From Tulasnella sp. 424 (taxonomy: Eukaryota; Basidiomycota; Agaricomycetes; Cantharellales; Tulasnellaceae): a DNA stretch of 64,000 bases. The stretch lies in the NCBI GenBank assembly GCA_019633425.1, contig WSUB01000166.1:22059-86058 (forward strand), in the 5' to 3' direction. The position numbers and the translations under genes were made by a program. The notes beneath the pieces are model-generated. The model was not told where the DNA came from and made no database searches. It saw only the letters and a list, made by a program, of their open reading frames with translations. Below, piece after piece: positions 55,864 through 64,000 of this stretch. Position 1 is the first letter of the stretch. Every line of letters starts with the position of its first letter.

Positions 55864-56190
55864 TTAGCCGGTCTTCTCGGAGCTTTCTTGACCTCTGTGT
55901 CTTCTTCTTCTTGCGCGTTTGAGAGGTTGTTCCTCGGTGAATGGCTGAAGTTGGCTCGGCGGGTCGTGTTGGCTTTTAGCGCGATCATCTGTAACGGTCG
56001 CCGGGGTGCATGCGTCGCAGAGGCACTTGAGACCATCACTTCCGAAATATGGTTTCCCGAAGTCCGGTGTGATTTCCTCTCCTGGGGCGATGTTGCGTAC
56101 AGCTCTGAGAGTGTAAAATTCTGACGGGCGCATTCCAGGGTCGCGAAGATCGACCAAATTCCAGAACTGAGGGGAAATCGTGAGAGGCAT
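55864..56190 (-). pseudogene. SET-domain protein fragment (C-terminal part)
   Basis: Minus-strand frame with VDLRDPGMRPSEFYTLRAV, then RNIAPGEEITPDFGKPYFG and LKCLCDAC. This is the end of a SET methyltransferase domain (GEE(I/L)T-x-D/Y-(Y/F)G) plus the Cys-rich post-SET segment, followed by a basic Arg-rich tail. Only the last part of the domain is present: upstream on the minus strand the sequence becomes kinase-relic DNA in the other direction (56255 on), so the catalytic N-x-x-H region is absent. A splice acceptor-like ctcag precedes FWNLVDL. Probably a truncated copy, not a working enzyme. Confidence 0.65.
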
Positions 56191-56254
56191 ATAGCGCTGT
56201 TTTCAAGCGTAACTTTCAAACTCTCATCAACCACGTAGTCGGAGACTAAGTTCC

Positions 56255-56445
56255 GGAATAGACTATCACGGGAGGTGTTCCATTTGCTTCCCTGAACAAC
56301 GAGGTGGCGGCGTCGCTGGCAATGGCCTCCGTACCGTGCTTGCGGTACCTCAAGTGAATCATCTGTATCATAATAGTACAGTTGTATTCGCTCGTTAAAT
56401 GCTCGGTTTGCTTTGAAACTCGTTCCAATAATTTGTTTGGACCGC
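56255..56445 (+). pseudogene. Relic of a third TKL kinase tail
   Basis: ggaggtgttccatttgcttccctgaacaacgaggtggcggcg matches kinase 2 at about 55276-55318 (GDVPFASLNNEVA). It then jumps directly to tcaagtgaatcatctgtatc..., matching kinase 2's 3' flank from ~55540. About 220 bp of the C-lobe is deleted. The relic is in the same orientation as kinase 2, so a tandem duplicate arose and decayed. Confidence 0.75.
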
Positions 56446-56605
56446 ATGGCCCGCAGTCGAGTGACGGCTGTGGCAGATACTTCAAAGCTTCTCCAGTCAC
56501 ATCATAAGAAACCTAGTTCAACTCAAAATAATTACCGCGTACGGTGGAGAATCTTCACGCGATTGAAAATGCTCTCGCCAGTCATGCTCCCCACCATGGC
56601 CCGGT

Positions 56606-57562
56606 TCACAGAACGCTACCAGCTGTTCCGCGATCGAAGAATTTAAACCCTGACGAGTCCACGCGATAATGTAGCGCTTGAGCCTTCGAGCGTCCAATGA
56701 AGTTTTTATCTTCCAGGGTGGGACCGGCGCTGAACGAAGCCTTGCGAAGCAACTTCAGAACACCCAGGCCAGGTTCTGGGAAGTCAGAGAGGTAGATACT
56801 TACCTCTCCACTGACAGCGCCGCTCCTCCCGCTAGTCAACGAGTTTATTGATACGTGACAATTGCATGTTTCCATGAGGTGTTGAAGAACTGGGGGAGGT
56901 TTTGCTGGCGACGTTGAGTGGTACCGGATTATGACTCCCGTGCCGCTCTTGAGTGCGGATCGATTCAGCCTACAAATATCATGAAAAAAGTGGGTATACT
57001 TACAGAGGTGGCTAAATGCTTGATAGCGCGTATGAAGCGAATGACTTCCGTGGATTCAGTCGAAATCCAGTCGAGAAGGGAGATATCGTCAACGATGAGA
57101 AGTTGAGGTGTGAAAGAATTGTCGACCGGCCGTAAAACTTGTTGATTGATTTCGTCGTAGAGACGGCGCATGGGATTCAGGGAGTTGGGAGAGCCTTCAA
57201 GAAACTTGGATGGATCAAGAAGTTTAAAGGTGTTCGAAGTCAAGTGGGGAGCCAGGTTCAGTCCCTACAACGAACCTTTGAGCGCTGAACGACAGGACGT
57301 ATTTACTCATCACACTGACCAGCTTTTGCAAAACGGCTTTCCAGTGAGCTTCATCCGATGAAGAGACCACGACGATTTCACCAGTCTTGTGTTCCTTGAA
57401 GAACGTATTGACTGCGCCATAGAGAAGGAAGTCAGCCGGCGAGACCAGGTCATCCGTGACTAAAAGTAGTTGTCCGCCGGTTGGGAGTGCTGAGCGCGCG
57501 CTGCTACCAGCCCCTTCCTGCTGAGATGGGAATGTAAGCCCCGGGATGAGAGTGGTCGACAT
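56606..57562 (-). CDS. ELP6: Elongator complex subunit 6 (ELP6)
   Basis: RecA-fold subunit of the Elp4/5/6 ring of Elongator, which modifies wobble uridines in tRNA. Exons 57562-57320, 57264-57004 and 56947-56606 give about 281 residues, all in phase 0. Landmarks: GGQLLLVTDDLVSPADFLLY (~57480), AHWKAVLQKL, PMRRLYDEINQQVL, PQLLIVDDISLLDWI (~57100), and SGTGVIIRYHS, then SINSLTSGRSGAVSGEVSIY. The end DSSGFKFFDRGTAGSVL is the conserved beta-strand tail of ELP6. Like other ELP6 proteins it lacks a Walker A lysine. The third exon's acceptor is aag, a weaker form. Divergent from COG5, 236 bp between starts. Confidence 0.85.
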
Positions 57563-57798
57563 GGTTTTGACTTGAATTGGCGCGACGGTGATCCTTCATG
57601 TAATCCCCTTGCAGTCGCGGATGGCGTTGCTTTGCCGGTGCGCAAACCAAGTTAGTTGGAGGCGGTCGGTCAATAGTCTTGATATAGTCTAACATAAAAT
57701 ACGCGAGTACTGGAGAGGGTTGCAGGACCGGTCTTGTTCAGGAAAGGCGGGCGAACATTTGCCGGGACACTCTACGGGAGGTATCATGGAGGGGATGT
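57563..57798. promoter_or_regulatory. Shared ELP6-COG5 divergent promoter
   Basis: Only 236 bp separate the two proposed ATGs, so both genes must be driven from here or from UTR introns. I see no clear TATA box or named motif. Confidence 0.5.
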
Positions 57799-60700
57799 AT
57801 GTACGTCTCGCTTCGAGAAGTGAATGGGAGCGGTCGACCAATATGCAATCTCACCGAGGACTTGGAAGGTGAACAGCCGTACAAGCAGAATAAGCCTAGC
57901 TTCAGGACGAGCGCTCTTGAGTGCAGAAGGGACAGGACGATTCACGCGGTCAGCCTACGCGCCAGTCTACATCCCAACGGGATGCCCCCAACAGATGCTC
58001 TCAATGGTTGGCCCCTCATTCCATGCTCGCGCGCTCCGCAAGCTAATCTCTTGCAGACTATAGTGTATTCTCCAATGCGGACTTTGATCCCAATGAGTAT
58101 GCCAACGCAGTTCTAGCTGGCGAGCCATACCCACCACCCCCAAAGTCGAAGTCCCGAGGAACAGCTACAAACGCTACTATCGCCTCTGAGGCGGCCAAAG
58201 AAGATATCTCTGTCGCACTTGGGAAATTAACTCTTGGTATTGATGATGTATCTCAGCAGCTGCGAAGTCTAGTGAGTTCCCATTCGTCAATCACCCCTTG
58301 CCTGGGCTTAATGACCCTCTCACTAGGTTACCCAACACCACGAAGCACTTTTATCCGAAGCTGCTAGCGTACACCAACTTGAAGGGAGTCTCCAGTCAGT
58401 CCGGCAAGGCCTCTCGGAACTCGCCGCGTCGCTCGAGAAGTAAGAGTGCATTCAGCGACTTGAGCAATGTTGGCTTACCGGGAATGCTGTAGACTTCGAC
58501 TGAAGATCCGCGTCCCATATCAAAATCTCTCAGCTCATGTTATTCGAATACAACGTCTTCAACTTGCTGCCGACGTTCTTCGTCGAACATCCCGTTTTGT
58601 CCTTGTAGCTCGGAGATTGGACTTCCAGATGAACGAGCTCGCCAAGTCGACCACCACTCCTCCGCAAGCCAACGGTAAACCTGAATCAACCAAGGTACCG
58701 TCAAAGGCGTCTGCCGCTCTAGAGGAGAATATAATCGAAGGAGAAAGAGAACGGACTGTGGCAAAAGCTGCCCTTAGCATTGCCGAACTTAGTGAGTTTT
58801 GGCCCACCATCTGCAACAGCACGTCGCGCTAAATTACGAAGTTTCTCTCCATAGCTGCACTGTGTAATCCAGAAGTATCAAAACTCGGCTCAGCGGAGCT
58901 GTTGGCGCCCGTGGCACCAATCCCGTTGAGATCCATAAATGCCGTTACACAACATATACCAGGAATCGACGCAGCAAGAGTCAAGATCACTGAAGAAATG
59001 GAGAATATGCTCCGTGATGGCCTTCAGAACTTGGTAATCAGGTCATGTGGTTCCCGACGGTAGTCTCTGACCGACAAGTCCGGTGTTCCAGAACCGATCT
59101 CTCCTCGCCTCGGCTTTACAAACTGCGCACAACTTGCGCGTTCTGCCGCAGCTCGTGCAAGATGTAGTTGACGAGATCGCTGAAACCGTAGAATCACGTA
59201 TCAAGTTCGCTTTTGACCTTACAGGTATCGCGAAGGAGGCAACGAAAGGTATGGCTGAGCGTTGTCCCCACCCAATGAGAGGTCGAGCTGACAGCTTTGG
59301 CATCCTAGATACCCCTACAACTGCAGCAAGTCTGATGTACCGCTCTCGAGTGCGGACTGAGCCCACAAACGTCACCGCACCGCAATGGACCAACGCTCTG
59401 TGGATTCGGTTGGAAGGGCTCGTTGAAGATTTGGCCTCGAATTGTATCAAGGTGCGGTTCCCGTGCCGAACCCTGCCGTGATGTTGACTCATGGGTTGCG
59501 GTTCCCAGATCTACACTTTGGAGAAGGTCTTGAAGCTCAAGCGAGACAGCGCAAGTAAAACTCCGTTCTTGGAAGAGGCTCTCAAGGTGAGTTCTAGGCA
59601 GGCTACCGACGAAATCGCAGTGCCAATCTTTGAATCCTTAGGTGCTGGAAAGCAAGCCGAGTTCGACGTTCTGGATGACTGCTGCAAGATGCCTTGAAAC
59701 AAATGCCAAAGAGAGCGCCAAAGGTTAATGCCACTTTCTTTGGAATAGAATGAACGACCGACCGACCGACTACCCCTGCAGGATCCACGTTTGTTCAGCA
59801 GACTCTCAGCAATGGATACCCTCGATTACTCCGTTTGTTCCACGATTTCTTCTCCAAAATTGGGGTGCATACAGACACCGTTTACAGCCAGAGTTATCAA
59901 AGGTGACTCGTTCATTCTTCTTTGCCAAAAGCCACGTACCTAATGCCATCGACCCCTCTCAGCCCTGAGACTGTCTTGACCCTTCGAGCAATTAGCAACT
60001 TCGAGTCGTTGTATCTTTCAAGATCTTCAAATAGGCTCACCGAAACTGTGGGGTCCGCCATGTCCGGAGGAATGCGAGCCCCGCCGGGAATGGCTGAGGG
60101 CGTAACCATCGCTCGTACCGTGGTCAATGAACTAGACTCTGCGAGGTTCGACCCGTTACTCGTCAAGGCTGTGGCCAAGAACGCAGCTACCGCTTTGGAA
60201 CTTTTCTTGGGAAGGGTCGATACACAGGTCAGTCGAGCTGAACTTGCTATCAACAAGGGCTGCTGACCATTTGGAACCTTCCCCGTAGATTGTGCGAGAC
60301 CGAGCAGCAACCTCCTTAGTTGGACCGACGGCTACCCCCCAGCAAGCACTGAATGCCTCACTAGTCAGCGCCTTATACCACTGCTGGCTGCGATTGAGCA
60401 AGTTGGGGAGCGAATACCATGAAAGCGTTTCAGTCATCATTCGCCCCGCAGTGCAGGTGAGTCGACCTGCTCCAACAATATGTCATCTAATAATTTGTCC
60501 CTCCCCGACTAGAACCTAAAAACCGAGTACGAGAAAGTAACAGAGCCATTATTACTCGCCATCCGCCGTGATCTCTCAGCGATTGCAGCTCGCCTTCATC
60601 GGGCGGACTTCGGGAAGGCAATGGATGCTGGTCCAGGAGGGATGAGCGCTTATATGAGGGATATGGTGGATAAGCTAACATTCATCCGGAATGAGATACT

Positions 60701-61404
60701 GGCGAGGTTCAATGTAGGGGATCTAATGAAAACTTGGTGCGTGCTGGTCTATCGTCGTGATGAGCTGCACACGGCTAATATGACCAACCCTCTTCTCGGT
60801 TCCCCCGGTCAACCCCCAAAGGCTTGTCTCTATTGTGAAGCGCGACATCAGGACTTTTGTCTTGCACGCTTCGCTCGCTAAACCTCTGAGCGAAGGCGGT
60901 AAACTTCAGCTTACCAGTGATATGACCGAATTCGAATTCGCTCTGAACGCATTCATGACGGACCCTTCTGGCGGTTCGAAGAACCGGAACGCAATGAGAG
61001 ACGCTATTGCCGAAGATCACAATGCTTTGCGGGCTTTGAGGTGAGCTGCAGGGGGTTTTGGGAATGTAGCACGTCCACTAACGTGATCAACCCTCCCTAG
61101 GCGACTGTTGTTCTTCGACAACCAGTCCTTAGTGCTCGAGAACCAGACCTCCGGATTGCCTCCGTTGATTGTACTCCATCACATTCTAGTTCGTTCGCCG
61201 CTGCCGCTGCCACATACTATTCATGGATGGAAGGTCGACGAGTATGTCCGGTGGGTGGATGAACATACTGAAGCGGAAGCATATACCTTGATTGAGGGAT
61301 GCCTCTCGAGGTGGGAAGCGACCGTTGATGATGAGGAGCGTGCCCCGGGAGAAGAGTACGTCGGGCTCGCACGATCTGTGTTAATACGAGTTTCCACCGC
61401 CTAA
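57799..61404 (+). CDS. COG5: Conserved oligomeric Golgi complex subunit 5 (COG5)
   Basis: Subunit of the eight-member COG tether that captures retrograde vesicles at the Golgi. Proposed exon 1 is 57799-57868 (MYVSLREVNGSGRPI to EDLE), spliced over 57869-58056 in phase 1 to give DYSVFSNADFDPNEYANAVL, the COG5 N-terminal signature. It is followed by LTLGIDDVSQQLRSLVTQHH, a predicted coiled coil. Further exons carry NRSLLASALQTAHNLRVLPQ (~59090), TAPQWTNALWIRLEGLVED (~59370-59430), SPETVLTLRAISNFESLYLS (~59960-60020), KTEYEKVTEPLLLAIRRDL (~60520-60580) and VGLARSVLIR near the end, TAA 61402-61404. Roughly 800-850 residues in about 13 exons. No frame break was found that an intron cannot explain. 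Exon 1 is the least certain part. Confidence 0.85.
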
Positions 61405-61736
61405 TAGAAAGAAGGTTCCATAATGTTCCCTTGCGATTCTTTGCACGATTGAGCTGTAAAGGAAAACTACGGCTAAACCTGAGTAGTAATTTGCCAAATA
61501 GGAAGAAAGCGTCCGTCGTTTTGCGTGAATTATACCGAATGATTGGCGACCACCAATCGAAGGGATGCGACCACCACTTAGGCAAAGACAATCTCGTAAT
61601 CAGAATGGCTACGGTGTGTAATATATTACAAAGGATAGAAGAGACGGAGACCAAGGCAACTGGCATAGTCTTTGTGGATGTGAATACACTTCTTTCTCGA
61701 GGAGTAGCACTGATGCTTTGGTCGTTAATACCCCTG
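61405..61736. other. Convergent interval
   Basis: 3' flanks of COG5 (+) and the F-box gene (-). Nothing recognised. Confidence 0.45.
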
Positions 61737-63484
61737 CTAGACCCCGTGCCACCGCTTACTCGAAACCCATAGCTCCCCTCCTGATAGAGAGGCGCAAATC
61801 TCTTGAAATAGGGTCGTACATTTGGGCAGCAAGACGTCTTTGTCGTATAAATGCACATGTACGGCCCGCAGTTGCAAGCCTTCCGCATCTCCAACAGGGC
61901 GGCAGCGTACAACGACTGTACGCAGCGACTCCACCTCAGATACGGTTGACACGACAGCGGTAATCTCTTGGAGTTGGGGGAATATGTGATGGATCTGATT
62001 GCCAAGGGTAGCCAGGCATTCGAGGACGTTGCAGCGCACCGGTCCACCGAAACCGCGGATGGATTGCAAGGCTGTTATGTTACGAAGTTGGCTTGACTGT
62101 ACTACGATATCCACCAGCGCCTCGTGCTCAAAGTCGGTCTCGCATACGAGTGTGATGGATGGAGACCTGTTGAGCACCGGGCCAGCTACGGTTGCCAGCC
62201 AGCGATACGCATGTTGGGGTTCTGCGTCGAAGCGGACCCTTAAGGTGTTATCTAGTTTCTGAAGGTATACGCTGTTTTCTCGTAACCAAATCTTGGTCTC
62301 CCCCAGCTGGATGATGTTTCCTATCACGTCCAGGATGGGCTGAGAGTCATGAAGACTCAATCTCCTCCAGTTGACTCCCGACACCCGGAGCTCCTGGCAA
62401 GATGGGACGCTAATCCCGAGGATTATATCGCTAGCTTCGTCATTGCCGCAACGGAGCTCCAATACCGATAGGGATGGAAGAACGATTGGTGAAGGAGGAT
62501 GAGGTACTGAGTCTTGGGACATTGCCACGCCCGCGAGTGTGAGGCGCTGCAGCTGAGTACTCCTCGCCAGTATTTCAAGGATCTGGTGCACGGACGGTCC
62601 GAAATAAAGCAGGTTGCTGATTTCCAGGATTCGAAGGTGGCTAAGGTTGACAGCAGTCCAATTAATCGGAATCCGAGAAAGGCGGAGCTCCTCCAGGGGA
62701 CATGGATCCTCGAGTGTAAACATGTCCAGGGGTGTCGGTGGAGGGCAGGGTGGCGAAACTGTTATATCGAGCTTTCGGAGCTTCGGAGCTGTCTCCATTC
62801 CGAGGTCTTGGAAGGCATCTAGTGAAGAAGTCGGCGCGGTGGCCAGACGGAAGTTTACGTCCTCCCATCTTTCCCTTTCACATCTGACAAGCTCCCACAA
62901 CGCCTCTTCAGAGAGGTCGCATGATATTTCTAGGCCAGCCGCCTTGGATAAATCCCGCGCTCTCTTGAAGTGCGCAAGTCCATCGCTTTGGTCCCAATGA
63001 CTCCAGAGGGATGGCGTGCCCAGGACTATTCGGTTCCAACGTCTGCAAACCAGCGACACCGTTCCAAGGCGACGCTTATCGGTCCGCGGTAGCATTGCTT
63101 CCAGGTGCATTTGAAAGATTGTAGATATGATTTCTTGGGGAAGCGTGCTGATTGGGATCGTCCCGTTATGCATTTCTCGGGCCTTGGCAATGGCTTGATC
63201 GACCTCTCGCTTTAATGCTAATATGACTGGTTCTGGAGCCAGTGATAAGGCGGAAGGTGCAGATTCTGAGCTAACGACGGGTGGTGGTCGCAGATGGTTC
63301 CGTTGCCTGCAGCAGGCAACGAGTCTATCAGGCCGCTCCCATGGGAAAGTCGAATGCCATAGTGAACCACTTACCCCTGACGATCTGAACGTCTCAAGCT
63401 ATCGCAGAGCAAAATCACCAACTCCTCCAAGGCTGCCGTGGAATCGGCCACTGAGTCTCGAGCTAAGGAGAGTTCTGGCGCCAT
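61737..63484 (-). CDS. F-box-like protein, family I
   Basis: Paralogue of the gene at 24465-26175, about 559 residues. Exon 1 is 63484-63375 (MAPELSLARDSVADS to DRQG), then a 68-nt intron in phase 2 and exon 2 63306-61737. Exon 2's first codons (QRNHLRPPPVV, EPVILALKREVDQAIAKARE) align with PESIRQDIHREIDESISAARE in the other gene. F-box-like core: TIPISTLPQEIISTIFQMHL, then LGTVSLVCRRWNRIVLGTPSLWSHW (~63160-62995). Irregular Leu-rich strands follow (LEELRLSRIPINW, HLRILEISNLLYF, QLQRLTLAGVAMSQ), ending ELWVSSKRWHGV. An ATG at 63173 begins the long uninterrupted frame but would cut off the conserved helix before the F-box, so the two-exon model is better. Likely an SCF adaptor; substrate unknown. 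Confidence 0.82.
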
Positions 63485-64000
63485 AGGGACAGTTTGATTA
63501 TTTGTGTTTCCCCTTTTTTGAGTGTCGTTCGGGTGTGGGCAAATACCACTCGAAGACAATTGAAGGTCACAGCTTACGTGGAGCCAATCGAACTTTCCCG
63601 CGGTCTCGCTTTGGCCTCTGGCATCAGTACTTGCAACGTCGCCGTTCCGGCGACAGAGGGTGGGCTGCTCGGGCAGAGTCCCTAAGAGCTTCAATTTAAC
63701 TGTCTGCCTAGTCCGTGAGCGGGCAAGGGCCTCGCGTCCGCCGGCTGTGTCGCCCTTCGCTGGGTGCACTCGGTTCGTAACTTCGTATTAGATGTGGTTT
63801 CCGTGTCCAAGTCAGGCTATTGCCATCCATTATCTTACGGGTGAGTGGCCAAGTTAGGACAAGCCACGACGTTTTCAGGCTATCGGTGCTCACAATTCCA
63901 CTCGGGAAGTCGCATTCACGGCGTTGGGTGGATCCGGATGAGCGGGGACTCGAAGATTACAGGCGTTGCTGAGGGTTGGGCAGGCAACCCAGCATCATAT
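63485..64000. other. Right edge, nothing recognised
   Basis: Probably the promoter side of the F-box gene. Short frames on both strands have no recognisable features. Confidence 0.4.

Overview
The window reads as nuclear DNA of a filamentous basidiomycete, most likely an Agaricomycete. The signs are many short spliceosomal introns (about 45-80 nt), an SH3-RasGEF protein of the Cdc25 type, GH37 trehalase, a fungal thioredoxin reductase, expanded F-box families and TKL-type kinases with membrane segments. There is no bacterial gene organisation, rRNA, CRISPR array or convincing tRNA. All coordinates come from reading the sequence by eye. Splice sites were inferred from GT/AG (one GC/AG) signals, frame continuity and family alignment from memory.

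Layout. 1.3-2.8 kb: an acidic coiled-coil protein of unknown function. 3.2-9.6 kb: a direct tandem duplication of about 3.1 kb holding an MFS drug/proton-antiporter-like transporter. The duplicated unit also carries the last ~80 codons of the neighbouring secreted GH37 trehalase (9.3-12.2 kb), which leaves a trehalase stub between the two transporters. 12.9-21.2 kb is a housekeeping block: RNA polymerase III subunit RPC9/RPC17, an F-box/WD-like protein and a large SH3-RasGEFN-RasGEF exchange factor. 21.2-24.5 kb is gene-poor. 24.5-31.2 kb holds an F-box-like gene, a short-chain dehydrogenase and a divergently transcribed thioredoxin reductase.

31.6-45.0 kb is the most distinctive region. A truncated F-box-family relic precedes a head-to-tail array of five F-box/leucine-rich paralogues on the + strand. 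Each seems to start with an 11-nt micro-exon followed by a ~60-nt intron and one large exon. Genes 2-5 also share upstream spacer blocks, so promoter and gene were copied together. Mosaic similarity and a stray copy of gene 1's tail after gene 2 point to unequal crossing-over or gene conversion.

46.2-50.9 kb returns to conserved genes: a conserved-looking unknown, an Apq12-like membrane protein, a mitochondrial pyruvate carrier subunit and palmitoyl-protein thioesterase. 51.4-56.5 kb is a second accessory island: two head-to-head TKL-like kinases with transmembrane segments (one with an in-frame stop, one with Arg at the VAIK-lysine position), a SET-domain fragment and the relic of a third kinase tail. 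56.6-61.4 kb carries a close divergent pair, Elongator subunit ELP6 and Golgi tether subunit COG5. 61.7-63.5 kb holds a second member of the F-box family seen at 24.5 kb.

The housekeeping genes are mostly in divergent pairs with short shared promoters (RPC9/F-box-WD 267 bp, MPC/PPT1 270 bp, ELP6/COG5 236 bp, SDR/TRR1 747 bp). Fast-evolving families (F-box, TKL, transporter) form islands of duplication and decay between them.
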